DNA of 64,000 bases, from positions 1 to 64,000 of the forward strand of contig JAVDCA010000017.1 in NCBI GenBank assembly GCA_030848545.1, read 5' to 3'. This DNA is from Astrobacterium formosum (GTDB lineage: Bacteria; Pseudomonadota; Alphaproteobacteria; Rhizobiales; Xanthobacteraceae). The position numbers and the translations under genes are program-made. Positions 15,652 through 24,691 of this stretch are shown piece after piece (the stretch's first letter is position 1; every line of letters starts with the position of its first letter). The notes beneath the pieces are model-generated. The model was not told the origin of the DNA and did no database searches. It saw only the letters and a list, made by a program, of their open reading frames with translations.

Positions 15652-16938
15652 ATGCTGACATTGGCCATCTTCGGTGTGCTGCTGTTCATGCTCCTGGTCG
15701 ACATCCCGATCGCGGTGGCGATCGGCCTGACGGCGGTCATATTCTTCGTCGGCCAGGGCAATGCCAATTTTCTGATGCTGCTGCCGCAACGCATGTATTT
15801 CGGCACCACCGGCTTCACCCTGCTGGCCATCCCGTTCTTCATCCTCGCCGGCAATCTGATGAACACCGGCGGCATCACTCAGCGCATCTTCCGCTTCGCC
15901 CGCGCGCTGGTCGGCCACATCGCCGGCGGCCTCGGTCACGTCAGCGTCGTCTCGTCGATGATCTTTTCCGGCATGTCGGGATCGGCCGTCGCCGACGCGG
16001 CGGGGCTCGGGCAGATCCAGCACAAGGCCATGGTCGACGCCGGTTACAAGCCGACCATCTCGGCCGCCATCGTCGCCGGGGCTTCCACCATCGGGCCGGT
16101 GATTCCGCCCTCGATCCCGTTCGTGCTCTACGGTGCCATCACCAGCGTATCGGTCGCGCGCCTGTTCCTGGCCGGCGCCGTGCCGGGCCTGTTCATGGGT
16201 CTGGGCATGATGGTCGCGGTGTGGTTGATGGCCAAGCCGCGCGGATTTCCGAAGGACGATCGCGCCAGCCTGCGCGAGGTGTGGGTCAGCTTCACGGAAG
16301 CGTTCTGGCCCCTGCTCACGCCGGTGCTCATCATCGGCGGCATCATGAGCGGCTTCTTCACGCCCACCGAAGCCTCGGTGATCGCCGCACTCTACGCCGG
16401 CGCGCTCGGCTTCGCGTATCGCGACCTCACCATCAAGGCGCTGCCCGCCATCCTGTTCGCGTCGCTGAAGCAGACGACGGGCCTGATGTTCATCATCGCG
16501 ACCGCCAATTTCTTCGGCTGGTTCACCATCTTCCAACGCATCCCGGACGAACTGATCACCCAGCTCACTGCCATGGGGACGTCGCAGGCCGATTTCCTGT
16601 GGATCGTCATGGGCGTCATCCTGGCGCTCGGCTGCTTCCTCGACGGCAACGCCATCTTCCTGATCACGCTGCCGATCTTCATGAAGATCTGTCCTCTGTT
16701 CGGGGTCGACATGGTCAATTTCGGCGTCGTCATGACGCTCCTGATCATGGTCGGCAACCTGACGCCGCCGGTCGGCATGTGCCTGTTCGCCGTCGAGAGC
16801 TTCGCCAGGGTCGGCATCTGGCAACTCGCCTTCGAATGCATGCCGTACCTCCTCGCCATCCTGGCGGTGACGATCCTGTGCGCCTTCGTCCCCGGCATCG
16901 CGCTGTGGTTGCCCAACCTGATGATGGGGCCGGGATGA
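15652..16938 (+). CDS. dctM: TRAP transporter large permease DctM (system 2)
   Basis: This is the 428-residue transport subunit of the second TRAP system. It shows GFTLLAIPFFILAGNLMN, MIFSGMSGSAVADAAGLG, VIPPSIPFVLYGAI and NLTPPVGMCLF, all expected for DctM. About 12 membrane segments are evident. GAGACCTC precedes the ATG. The gene lies directly before dctQ, so the order is P-M-Q rather than the more usual P-Q-M. The length is identical to that of the system 1 permease, but the sequences differ throughout. No substrate is assigned. Confidence 0.93.
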   Translation: MLTLAIFGVLLFMLLVDIPIAVAIGLTAVIFFVGQGNANFLMLLPQRMYFGTTGFTLLAIPFFILAGNLMNTGGITQRIFRFARALVGHIAGGLGHVSVVSSMIFSGMSGSAVADAAGLGQIQHKAMVDAGYKPTISAAIVAGASTIGPVIPPSIPFVLYGAITSVSVARLFLAGAVPGLFMGLGMMVAVWLMAKPRGFPKDDRASLREVWVSFTEAFWPLLTPVLIIGGIMSGFFTPTEASVIAALYAGALGFAYRDLTIKALPAILFASLKQTTGLMFIIATANFFGWFTIFQRIPDELITQLTAMGTSQADFLWIVMGVILALGCFLDGNAIFLITLPIFMKICPLFGVDMVNFGVVMTLLIMVGNLTPPVGMCLFAVESFARVGIWQLAFECMPYLLAILAVTILCAFVPGIALWLPNLMMGPG

Positions 16939-16993
16939 GCGGGCGTTCGAAACAACAGAGCATCAACGACGGCCCCACCATCGGATATGGATC

Positions 16994-17536
16994 ATGAGAC
17001 AGTCCCTGGCTGCCGCGTTCGTGCGATTGGACAAGGCGCTCGTGCTGACGCTCGAGGCCATCTGCATCGCGCTGTTCGCCGGCATCACCGTCATCCTGAC
17101 GCTCAACATCGTCGTGCGTTTCGTGCCGGTCATGTCCATGCACTGGTTCGACGAGATCGTGGAGATGCTCTACGGGGCGCTGATCTTCTACGGCGCCGCC
17201 GCCGTGTGGGTGGTGCACGGACATTTTTCCGTCGGCGACTGGATATCCAAGCGTCTGCCGAGCGTACGGGCGCGCTTCGCCTATCGGTTCCTGGTCGAAC
17301 TCGCCTCGCTGGTCTTCATCGCGGTGTTCTTCAAGTATTCGTTCGACCTGTTCTGGCAGACCGAGGAAGCCACCACGGCCTTCGCGATGTCGAAGAAGTG
17401 GCTCTATGCCTGCATGCCCATATCGGGGCTGATCATGGTGATCTACAGCCTCAAGAACATGTATCTCGAACTCGACGCCATCCTGCATCCGGGCGAAACC
17501 CAGGCGGTGACGGCGGCGGAGAATTTGAAGCACTGA
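16994..17536 (+). CDS. dctQ: TRAP transporter small permease DctQ (system 2)
   Basis: This is the 180-residue small membrane subunit. It has four hydrophobic segments and the DctQ feature MHWFDEIVEMLYGALIFYGAAAVW, with the W-DE pair and the following HGHFSVGDWI element. It starts 55 bases after dctM. It comes last in this transporter operon; the next 321 bases carry a MITE-like repeat and no gene. The frame, start and length fit the family, and no oddities were seen. Confidence 0.88.
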   Translation: MRQSLAAAFVRLDKALVLTLEAICIALFAGITVILTLNIVVRFVPVMSMHWFDEIVEMLYGALIFYGAAAVWVVHGHFSVGDWISKRLPSVRARFAYRFLVELASLVFIAVFFKYSFDLFWQTEEATTAFAMSKKWLYACMPISGLIMVIYSLKNMYLELDAILHPGETQAVTAAENLKH

Positions 17537-17564
17537 TAGGGTTTCCGACCGATCAGTTCGGTTC

Positions 17565-17687
17565 GTGCCCCGGGCGCGCTGCAGCATGCAATGCTGCTGC
17601 GCAGACCCGGGGCCTCGCTCGGAGCCAGGCCGCCGGGTCTGCGTCGCATCATTCGCAAATGCTCATGCTGCGCCGCGCCCGGAGCAC
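17565..17687 (+). repeat. MITE-like palindromic element, copy A
   Basis: The ends are inverted repeats (GTGCCCCGGGCGCG at the left, CGCGCCCGGAGCAC at the right), with CAGCATG/CATGCTG just inside. It matches copy B (20726-20880, opposite orientation) nearly base for base over the first 70 bases and again over GCGTCGCATCATTCGCA. No reading frame is carried. The rest of the 321-base gap (17537-17857) shows nothing. Confidence 0.8.
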
Positions 17688-17857
17688 GATAGCGAGGCAA
17701 TCTCGCGGAACCCGTATGACTCCCGCCGCCGGCGACACGGATACGCGGCCGACAAGCGGGCTCCGTAGAGTTCGGCCGCGGCGAATCTCCTCCCAGAATT
17801 CGACCGCACGCGCCCACCGGCGCGCGCGGTCATCGGCGATGCACGTCGCTTGCTCCC

Positions 17858-19606
17858 TTACGCGGCGCGCACCGTCGCGAGGAATTTTCGGACTTCGGTC
17901 TTGAGAAGCGTGCTCTCGCTGGCGAGCGACTGCGCCGAGGCGAGCACTTGCGCGGACGCCGAGCCGGTCTCGCCGGCGCCCTCGTTAACCGCAACGATAT
18001 TGGTCGCGACCTGGGAGGTGCCTCGGGCGGCCTCCTGCACGTTGCGGGCGATCTCCTGCGTGGCCGCGCCCTGCTCCTCCACCGCCGCCGCGATCGTCGA
18101 TGCGATCTGCGAGATCTTCGAGATCGTGGTGCCGATTTCCTTGATGGCCGTGACCGATTCCTGCGTCGCCGCCTGCATGCCGGTGATCTGGCCGCCGATC
18201 TCGCCGGTGGCCTTGGCGGTTTGCGACGCGAGATTCTTGACCTCCTGGGCGACGACCGCGAATCCCTTGCCGGCTTCGCCGGCGCGGGCCGCCTCGATGG
18301 TGGCGTTGAGGGCGAGCAGATTGGTCTGCTCGGCGATCGCCGTGATGAGCTTGACGACGTCGCCGATACGGGAAGCGGCGTGCGACAACTCCGTGATGCG
18401 GGTATCGGTTTGCTGCGCCTGCTGCACCGCTTCGTTGGCGATCGTGCTCGATTCCTGCACCTGACGGCTGATCTCGCTCACCGAAACGGTCATCTCTTCG
18501 GTCGCGGAAGCGACGGACTGGACGTTCGAGGACGCCTGCTCCGAAGCCGAGGCGACCGTCGTGGAGAGCTGCTGGGTCGTTTCCGCGGTCTTGGTCAAGG
18601 TGGTGGCGGCCGCCTCCAGTTCGGTGGACGCCGACGACACGCCGTCGATGATGTTTCCAACCGCCTTTTCGAAATCGTTGGCGAGATCGGCCATGGCCGC
18701 CTTGCGCTCCGCTGCCGCCTTCTCCTCGGCGGCCCGCTGCTGCGCCAATTCCCGCTCCTCGGTCGCCTTCTTGTCGGCGGCGGCGCGGATTTCCGCCTCC
18801 TTCTGCTCGGCGGCGAGACGGCGATTTTCCACCATATTGTCGCGGAAGACCCGGACGGCGGCGGCCATATGCCCGATCTCGTCCTTGCGGGTCGCGAACG
18901 GGATTTCGGCGTCGGTATTGCCGTTCGCCAGCACGCTCATCGACGCCGTGATGTGGCCGATCGGGCGGGCGACACCGAAGAAGCTGAAGCCGGCCGCACC
19001 GAATCCCGTCAGGACCCCGATGACGAGAACGAGGAAAGTGAAAGTGCGGGCGGCCGAATAATTGGCTGCGGCGGCTTCCACCAATTCCCTGGCTCCGGCT
19101 TCGTTGATTTCGACCAACTGCTGCGCGGCAGCGAGCGCTGCCTGGGAAGTCTTCATTCCCTCGCCGTAATAGATACTCCTGGCGCGTTCCTTGTCTCCGG
19201 CCCGTGAGGCCGCCAGCGACGCCTCGGACGCCGTCCGGTATTCGTCAAGGTGCGCCTTGAGGGTGTTGTAGGCATCTCTTTCGGCCTGAGAGGCGACAAG
19301 GGAATCGTACTTTTTGCGCAAAGCCGTTATTTCGGCGCCGAACTTGGTCAACTGCTGTTCCGACATCGCCGTCATCTTCGGGTCGGACGTTGCGATGTGC
19401 CTGGTCTCGGCCAGCCTGTACCGCACGATGTCGGAATTGATCTGATGGGCGGTGGCGACAGACGGCAATGAATCACGGCCTATGCCGAGCACGCTGTCGT
19501 TCACCGACGAAATCTTACTGAGGGCGATCAGCCCCTGGCCGATGATGACCGCCATCATCAGCACGAAAAGCCCGATCAAGGCCGACCTAATCGAAAGGCG
19601 GAACAT
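17858..19606 (-). CDS. Methyl-accepting chemotaxis protein
   Basis: This is a transmembrane chemoreceptor of 582 residues that signals through CheA/CheW. The first helix is at about residues 9-31, followed by a four-helix-bundle ligand domain (about 32-188), a second helix (about 190-212), a HAMP domain containing [16 protein letters not shown], an Ala/Glu/Lys-rich coiled coil, and the signalling domain. The kinase-contact tip [19 protein letters not shown] is intact. The C-terminus has no NWETF-type CheR pentapeptide. No che genes are nearby, so it is an orphan receptor. It is divergent from the LuxR-type gene across an AT-rich gap. Confidence 0.92.
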   Translation of the reverse strand: MFRLSIRSALIGLFVLMMAVIIGQGLIALSKISSVNDSVLGIGRDSLPSVATAHQINSDIVRYRLAETRHIATSDPKMTAMSEQQLTKFGAEITALRKKYDSLVASQAERDAYNTLKAHLDEYRTASEASLAASRAGDKERARSIYYGEGMKTSQAALAAAQQLVEINEAGARELVEAAAANYSAARTFTFLVLVIGVLTGFGAAGFSFFGVARPIGHITASMSVLANGNTDAEIPFATRKDEIGHMAAAVRVFRDNMVENRRLAAEQKEAEIRAAADKKATEERELAQQRAAEEKAAAERKAAMADLANDFEKAVGNIIDGVSSASTELEAAATTLTKTAETTQQLSTTVASASEQASSNVQSVASATEEMTVSVSEISRQVQESSTIANEAVQQAQQTDTRITELSHAASRIGDVVKLITAIAEQTNLLALNATIEAARAGEAGKGFAVVAQEVKNLASQTAKATGEIGGQITGMQAATQESVTAIKEIGTTISKISQIASTIAAAVEEQGAATQEIARNVQEAARGTSQVATNIVAVNEGAGETGSASAQVLASAQSLASESTLLKTEVRKFLATVRAA

Positions 19607-19724
19607 GTGCTGCTTCCCTTGTCGCAGGTATTATAGCCGGGTCGCCTCCGTTTTTCGGCCGATATGGTTAATGATTCCTTATGATTTGCCGCTATATAAT
19701 ACCTACGGGTTTTCCGAGCATTAA

Positions 19725-19781
19725 TATGGCACCGCCGGCGGCGCTCCGCGGGAGGTGCCGCAATATACGAACGGTGCCATA
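19725..19781. promoter_or_regulatory. Inverted repeat in the AT-rich gap between the chemoreceptor and LuxR genes
   Basis: TATGGCACCG (19725-19734) and CGGTGCCATA (19772-19781) are perfect 10-bp inverted repeats 37 bases apart. A nested GGTGCC at 19754 gives an alternative pairing with the left arm. The surrounding 19607-19902 region is strikingly AT-rich for this genome and holds the divergent promoters. It could be an operator or an RNA stem-loop. Confidence 0.4.
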
Positions 19782-19902
19782 ATATATATTTCGTCGATGT
19801 AATTAGTTATATTCTGATTACCAATTGGATTCGCAATTGACGCAATCCATCGAAGGCGGGCACGATACGATCGTCGGCAGAGCTGGCCAAGGTGATTGAT
19901 TA

Positions 19903-20616
19903 GTGACCCCCCGCCCGGACGTATTGGCGCCGATTGCGCGGCTGAATGGCGCATCGAATGCGGATTTTGTTCTGAAGATACTGGCCCGGGCTTTCGCCCC
20001 ATTCGGGTCGACCGCGGTCCTCGTCAATATCGATCTGCCGCGCGGCCCGCCCGGCATATTCGCACAGACGGGATTGCCGGATGAACTCTCCGCCGTGTTC
20101 GCAAATACGCGCTACCTGCAAAGTTCTCCGGTCGGACGATTGGCCCGGCGTTCATTCGTGCCGGTCCATTGGACCAAGGAGACGTGGATCAACGATCCCG
20201 ACCCGCGCGCCCGCGAGGTCATGCAGGTGGTGGCGAGCTTTGGGCTTCACGAGGGTTGCGTGATCCCGTTGCGCGGACCACGCGGCCTGGAAGCGGATGT
20301 GTCCCTGGCCGGCGATAAGGTCGCCATCGCCGACGACGTGGGGCCGCTCGTGCATTGCCTCGCTTATTACGGTTTCGTCCGTCTCCGCCGCCTGCTCGCC
20401 GCTCCGCGCCGGCCGCGCCCGTCGCTGACGCCGCGTGATCGCGATGTTCTCGTGCTCTCGGCACGGGGCAAGTCGACCGCGGAAATCGCGACCACGATGG
20501 GAATAGCCGAACGCACCGTGGAAGAGCACGTCCGGCACGCCTGCCGCAGACTGGGCGCCCGCAACAGAACCCACGCGGTCGCCATCGCGATTCGCGACGC
20601 GCTCATCGGGATTTGA
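19903..20616 (+). CDS. LuxR-family transcriptional regulator with autoinducer-type N-terminal domain
   Basis: The 237-residue protein ends in a LuxR helix-turn-helix (about residues 168-232): SLTPRDRDVLVLSARGKSTAEIA, then GIAERTVEEHVRHACRRLGA. The N-terminal 150 residues have the size and tail (LHEGCVIPLRGPRG) of the autoinducer-binding domain. Conserved Trp and Asp positions of true acyl-homoserine-lactone receptors are only partly visible, so ligand binding is uncertain. It starts with GTG, with AAGGTGA eight bases ahead. No luxI-type synthase lies in the window, so it would be a solo regulator. The likely target is the divergent chemoreceptor. Confidence 0.82.
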   Translation: MTPRPDVLAPIARLNGASNADFVLKILARAFAPFGSTAVLVNIDLPRGPPGIFAQTGLPDELSAVFANTRYLQSSPVGRLARRSFVPVHWTKETWINDPDPRAREVMQVVASFGLHEGCVIPLRGPRGLEADVSLAGDKVAIADDVGPLVHCLAYYGFVRLRRLLAAPRRPRPSLTPRDRDVLVLSARGKSTAEIATTMGIAERTVEEHVRHACRRLGARNRTHAVAIAIRDALIGI

Positions 20617-20725
20617 TCGCGGAACGCCAGATCGCCGCCGATATATATACCGCGATGGAGATGACGTGATCGCGCGCGGGTATCTTCGAATATTACCAAC
20701 GGTGATGGGGAGTTGCCCCGGTCTC

Positions 20726-20880
20726 GTGCCCCAGGCGCGGCGCAGCATAAGCCAGCAGCGCGTTCACGCGCGTCTTCTACGCGCTATGCGAATGATGCGA
20801 CGCAAACACCCCGGGCATGGCTCCGAGCGAGGCCCCGAGTCTGCGCAGCAGCATTGCATGCTGCAGCGCGCCCGGGGCAC
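20726..20880 (-). repeat. MITE-like palindromic element, copy B
   Basis: This is the inverted counterpart of copy A. It has the same terminal GTGCCCC...GGGGCAC repeats and a near-identical outer part, with about 30 extra bases in the centre (GCGCGTTCACGCGCG region). The remainder of 20617-20989 holds no gene that I can support. Confidence 0.8.
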
Positions 20881-20989
20881 GAACCGAACCAATCAGTCGA
20901 AAATAGTATAAGTCGTCCGGTCAGTCATAACTATTTGCCGCCCCTGATCGCAATGGTCGCGTCACCGCTGTCGGGGCCCATCAATGTCG

Positions 20990-21472
20990 TCACCCGGACG
21001 GGACCGTGTTCGCTCGACCGACCGGCTTCCAGAAACCGGCGCTCCAGCCGGCGACCAGCCAATAGGCGAGACCGCCCGCGAGTCCGGCCGCGACAAGGAT
21101 TTTCGGATCGGCGAAGTCGGCGTATTCGGCGCGCATGTCGGCCATCAGCGCCCAGCCGATCCAGGCCCCGAGCCCGCCGTTGAGAGCGTGATAGATCCAC
21201 GAACGCACGGCGAAGAACTCGGCGACGAGCGCCCCGATGGCGGCGGCCAGGAATGCGTAGGCCGCCATCATGGAGAACAACATGGTCAGCACCGGGCCGG
21301 CGACCACGAGGGCGAAGAACCACTCCTCTTGCGCGGCCGGGTCGGCGCGGGCGAGCGCATCGAGCGCCCCCCAGTGGGCGGCGACCACGACCAGCGTGCC
21401 GATACAGACCGCAACGACCGCACCGAGCGGAACGACGATCAAGCGCAGGATCAGGCGGAGGATGGAGTCCAT
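20990..21472 (-). CDS. Four-helix integral membrane protein of unknown function
   Basis: The 160-residue protein has hydrophobic segments at about residues 6-32, 50-78, 82-108 and 124-143. Motifs are few: WYHALNGGLG-like aromatics in RSWIYHALNGGLGAWIGWALMAD and a short basic C-terminus. I do not recognise a family beyond 'small rhizobial membrane protein'. It stands alone between the MITE-like copy B and a palindromic repeat and is read in the same direction as rlmN, which ends 155 bases away on its right. Base composition and frame are like its neighbours, so it is likely a real gene. Confidence 0.65.
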   Translation of the reverse strand: MDSILRLILRLIVVPLGAVVAVCIGTLVVVAAHWGALDALARADPAAQEEWFFALVVAGPVLTMLFSMMAAYAFLAAAIGALVAEFFAVRSWIYHALNGGLGAWIGWALMADMRAEYADFADPKILVAAGLAGGLAYWLVAGWSAGFWKPVGRANTVPSG

Positions 21473-21503
21473 GGCGGGGAGACTAGCACGCGAGACCCGA
21501 CGC

Positions 21504-21617
21504 CGTCATCGCGAGTGAAGCGAAACGATCCACTCCTTGCTTCGGGACTCCCGGGTTGCTTCGCTTAAGCCTGTCATCGGGCCGCGCTTTGCGCGGACCC
21601 GTTGGCTCGTAATGACG
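21504..21617. repeat. GCGAAGCAATCC-type palindromic repeat
   Basis: It begins CGTCATCGCGAGTGAAGCG, contains a GGGTTGCTTCGCTTAAGCC arm and a GTCATCGGGCCGCG...CGCGGACCCG hairpin, and ends GGCTCGTAATGACG. It lies just downstream of rlmN (ends 21627) and could act as an mRNA 3'-end structure. Confidence 0.75.
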
Positions 21618-21626
21618 AAGTCCCGC

Positions 21627-22859
21627 TCACTCCGTCATCGCCATCGCGCGCAATGCCATGCGCTCGCGGGCAGAGAGTTTTTCGGTCGCGCTCTTCAACT
21701 GCCCGCAGGCGGCGAGGATGTCGCGGCCGCGCGGCGTGCGCACCGGCGACGAGTAGCCGGCGTTGAAGACGTATTCGGAGAATTTCTCGATCTGCTCCCA
21801 GTCGGAGCATTCATATGTCGAGCCCGGCCAGGGATTGAACGGGATCAGGTTGATCTTGGCCGGAATGCCCTTGAGGAGCTTCACCAGCGCGCGCGCGTCG
21901 GCAAGCGAATCGTTGACGTCCTTGAGCATCACGTATTCGAAAGTCATGCGGCGCGCATTGGAGAGACCCGGATAGTCGCGGCACGCCTGCATGAGTTCGG
22001 CGATCTTGTATTTGCGATTGAGTGGCACCAGGACGTCGCGCAATTCGTCGCGCACGGCGTGCAGCGAAATCGCCAGCGAGACGCCGATCTCGGCGCCGGT
22101 GCGCGCGATGTTCGGCACCACGCCGGAGGTCGACAGGGTGATGCGGCGCCGCGAGATGGCAATGCCGTCGCCGTCGGCGACGACGAGGAGCGCGTCGCGC
22201 ACCGCCTCGAAATTATAAAGCGGCTCGCCCATGCCCATCATGACGATGTTGGTGACCAGCCGGCCGACCGGATCGCCGTCCTTCTCGGCCGGCAGGCCCG
22301 CCTGCCAGTCGCCGAGGCGATCGCGGGCGAGCAGCACCTGGCCGACGATCTCGCCGGCGGTCAGGTTGCGCACCAGGCGCTGGGTGCCGGTGTGGCAGAA
22401 CGAACAGGTGAGCGTGCAGCCGACCTGGCTCGAAACGCACAGCGTGCCGCGGCCGTCGTCCGGGATGTAGACGGTCTCGACCTGGTGCGGCTTTTCGCCC
22501 TCGTGCTCGCCGGGAAGCTCCAGGAGCCATTTGCGGGTGCCGTCCACAGACACCTGCTCGGCCACGACGGTCGGCCGCGCCAGGGTGAAGTGGGCCGCGA
22601 GCGTCGCGCGCAGCTCCTTGGAAACCGAGGTCATCTCGTCGAATTCGCGGGCGCCGCGCACGTAGAGCCAGTGCCAGAGCTGCTGCACCCGCATCTTGCG
22701 CTGTCCGGCCGGCACCCCGATGCCACCGAGGAGATCCGCGAGTTCCCCACGCGACAGTCCGACCAGCGACGGCTTCAAAGGCGCGACATAGCGTTCCAGC
22801 GGCGTCTTCTCGACGAAGCCGGCAGGGGGGGTGGCATCAAGGATCGTGGTCACGTGCAA
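21627..22859 (-). CDS. rlmN: 23S rRNA (A2503-C2)/tRNA (A37-C2) methyltransferase RlmN
   Basis: RlmN is a radical-SAM enzyme that methylates C2 of adenosine in 23S rRNA and in tRNAs, aiding decoding fidelity. The 410-residue protein has the radical-SAM cluster CTLTCSFC (Cys148, Cys152, Cys155), [33 protein letters not shown] and the PFNPWPG motif. The conserved methyl-carrying Cys is Cys385 (DILAACGQL). The start at 22859 (MHVTTILD) fits. It is a single gene between ialB and a repeat. Confidence 0.95.
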   Translation of the reverse strand: MHVTTILDATPPAGFVEKTPLERYVAPLKPSLVGLSRGELADLLGGIGVPAGQRKMRVQQLWHWLYVRGAREFDEMTSVSKELRATLAAHFTLARPTVVAEQVSVDGTRKWLLELPGEHEGEKPHQVETVYIPDDGRGTLCVSSQVGCTLTCSFCHTGTQRLVRNLTAGEIVGQVLLARDRLGDWQAGLPAEKDGDPVGRLVTNIVMMGMGEPLYNFEAVRDALLVVADGDGIAISRRRITLSTSGVVPNIARTGAEIGVSLAISLHAVRDELRDVLVPLNRKYKIAELMQACRDYPGLSNARRMTFEYVMLKDVNDSLADARALVKLLKGIPAKINLIPFNPWPGSTYECSDWEQIEKFSEYVFNAGYSSPVRTPRGRDILAACGQLKSATEKLSARERMALRAMAMTE

Positions 22860-22928
22860 AGATCGCTATTGAGGGTTGTGAGCCCGGGGTCTTAGCACAG
22901 ATGGGGACGGTTGGCGCAAATGCGACTT

Positions 22929-22954
22929 ATCCCTCCCGGCAAGCCGGGAGGGAT
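22929..22954. repeat. Perfect 12-bp palindromic hairpin between rlmN and ialB
   Basis: ATCCCTCCCGGC and GCCGGGAGGGAT are perfect arms around AA. It sits 9 bases after the ialB stop on the minus strand. No T-run follows, so it may be a short REP unit or a weak terminator. Confidence 0.6.
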
Positions 22955-22963
22955 GAAGAAACC

Positions 22964-23647
22964 TCATTTGCACTCCTGACCGACGCGGTTGAGCGCCTGG
23001 TCGAGGCCCTTGAGCGAAAACACGTCGATGGTGCCGGTGCCACGCGCCGACGTGCCCTTGACGGTCAGGTCGTTGCTCTTGCGCATGGTCTCGACCAGCC
23101 GGGGTTCCTCGGCGGCGTTCTTGATCCAGGCACCGTCGGCCTGGGTGTACATGGCGTATTGGGCGCCGCCGATCTCCAGGCTCGCATCGGTATTGGGCTT
23201 GAAGCCATAGCCGATGACGACGGAAACCTCGTCCTTCACCTTCTCGGCCGGCCGTGACGAGATGAACATGTAGATGGGATCGCGCGGACGATTGGGCGGA
23301 TTGGTCTGCGAGGTCTTTGGCTTGGCAAGCGCGAAGCAGACTTTGCGGCCGCCCGGCGAGGCCGTGTAGGCACCCCAGTCACCGAACTGGCCGAGCAGCA
23401 CCGGCTGCACACCGCCGATCGCCGGCGCGGCCGGCTTGGCGGTTTGAGGTTTGGCGGCTTGAGGCTTCGCGGCCCGAGGTTTTGCAGCCTGAGGTTTCGC
23501 GGGCTGAGGTTTCGCGGATTGAGCGGTTTTGGGCTGCGCGGCGGGCGCCTGCTGGGCATGGGCTGCAGGCGCAACGACGAGGACCGCTGCGGTCGCGATC
23601 ATCACTGCAGATCCGTGAAAGCAAATGTTCATGATGCGACTCGTCAC
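22964..23647 (-). CDS. Invasion-associated locus B (IalB) family periplasmic protein
   Basis: This 227-residue precursor has a signal peptide ending AAHAQ. A Lys-Pro-Ala linker of five-residue repeats follows (KPQPA, KPQAA, KPRAA, KPQAA, KPQTA), and then the IalB domain (about residues 85-225). Family elements are FGDWGAYT, RKVCFALAKPK and MYTQADGAWIK, with two cysteines (CFAL and the C-terminal QECK) probably bonded. IalB proteins are widespread in Hyphomicrobiales. The Bartonella one aids erythrocyte entry, but free-living members have no proven role. The KPxxA tract is prone to length variation. Confidence 0.85.
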   Translation of the reverse strand: MTSRIMNICFHGSAVMIATAAVLVVAPAAHAQQAPAAQPKTAQSAKPQPAKPQAAKPRAAKPQAAKPQTAKPAAPAIGGVQPVLLGQFGDWGAYTASPGGRKVCFALAKPKTSQTNPPNRPRDPIYMFISSRPAEKVKDEVSVVIGYGFKPNTDASLEIGGAQYAMYTQADGAWIKNAAEEPRLVETMRKSNDLTVKGTSARGTGTIDVFSLKGLDQALNRVGQECK

Positions 23648-24007
23648 TTCGGTCCCCCAGCGCCCCGCTCGGCCGATCGACGTTACGCGCGCCGCGGCGC
23701 GATTTCACGTGATTCGCCACCCTTGTCCTATCCAAATCTACGTAAATTCGAGCGGTTAAAGTGGAAAATCGGCAATGTGAAGGCGGTAGCACGATCGCAA
23801 CGGCAGCAGCCGCGGACGCGCAATCGGCGCGCTCCGAGCACATCGAGGGCCAAGCCATGCGCACAAATCGCATGATGCGATGACTTTTGCCTTTTCGCCG
23901 CGGCACCCACAACGGGCGTAACGACGCGCCACCGCGAAATTATTTCCCAACCTTTGAACCCAATCACCGTCCGCGCCGACTAACCCGTGGGGGTGGCGTG
24001 TCGTGTG
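23648..24007. other. Intergenic region upstream of the ECF sigma factor gene
   Basis: It holds the divergent promoters of ialB and the sigma factor. It is moderately AT-rich around 23720-23790. I could not identify a convincing -35/-10 pair, ECF autoregulatory motif or hairpin here. Confidence 0.4.
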
Positions 24008-24604
24008 ATGATCAATCCGGCGAGTTGTATGGAACGGGACGGCGCCACGTCGCCGGAGGATCACGCCGCCATGGTGGTATTGGTGGCGGAGAGGCGCGAC
24101 CGCGCCGCCTTCGCGCGCCTGTTCGACTATTACGCGCCGCGCGTGCACGCCTACCTGCTGCGGCTGCGGCTCGATCCCGTCGCCGCTGACGAGATCACCC
24201 AAGAGGTGATGACCACCCTGTGGCAGAAGGCCGCGCTGTTCGATCGCTCGAAATCGTCGGTCGCCACCTGGCTGTTCCGCATCGCCCGCAACCGGCGGAT
24301 CGATGCTCACCGGCGCGAGCGCGAGGAGCCGCCCATCGACGGTGCGATACTCGACATTCCCGATCCGGCGCAGATGCCCGACGACAAGGTGAATGCCGCC
24401 CAGCGCGACCTCATGGTGCGCTCCGCCCTCGATCTCCTGCCGGCCGAACAGCTGGAGCTGGTGCGGCTCGCCTTCTTCGAAGGATTCTCCCACAGCGAGA
24501 TCGCGGACATGACCGGGGTGCCCCTGGGCACCGTGAAGTCGCGGCTGCGGCTCGCGTTTTCGCGCCTGCGCCGGGCCCTCGACGATGGCGGTCTCGACCG
24601 CTGA
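24008..24604 (+). CDS. ECF-type RNA polymerase sigma factor
   Basis: The protein (198 residues from this ATG) has sigma region 2 (LFDYYAPRVHAYLLRLRLD, DEITQEVMTTLWQKA, SVATWLFRIARNRRIDAHRR) and region 4 (LDLLPAEQLELVRLAFFEGF, SHSEIADMTGVPLGTVKSRL). It therefore directs RNA polymerase to a small regulon. Several starts are possible: a GTG at 23987 and ATGs at 24008 and 24029; the choice of 24008 is uncertain. ECF factors usually lie beside an anti-sigma gene, but the next gene encodes a quinone reductase 87 bases downstream and no ChrR-like or membrane anti-sigma is visible. Control must lie elsewhere. Confidence 0.87.
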   Translation: MINPASCMERDGATSPEDHAAMVVLVAERRDRAAFARLFDYYAPRVHAYLLRLRLDPVAADEITQEVMTTLWQKAALFDRSKSSVATWLFRIARNRRIDAHRREREEPPIDGAILDIPDPAQMPDDKVNAAQRDLMVRSALDLLPAEQLELVRLAFFEGFSHSEIADMTGVPLGTVKSRLRLAFSRLRRALDDGGLDR

Positions 24605-24691
24605 GGCGTCGCCCCCGGTCGGCCCGCCCGCCATCGCGGGCGGCGGCGAATGTGCTAGTGGTTGACGAGCACCGCAACGCCTGGATCCGCC

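Noticed and set aside
19903-20616. Quorum-sensing pair with a LuxI synthase
   Set aside because: No acyl-homoserine-lactone synthase gene is present nearby, so only a solo LuxR-type regulator is supported.
17565-20880. Composite transposon
   Set aside because: The flanking copies are short and non-coding, no transposase is present, and no target duplications were recognised; only a MITE-like pair is supported.
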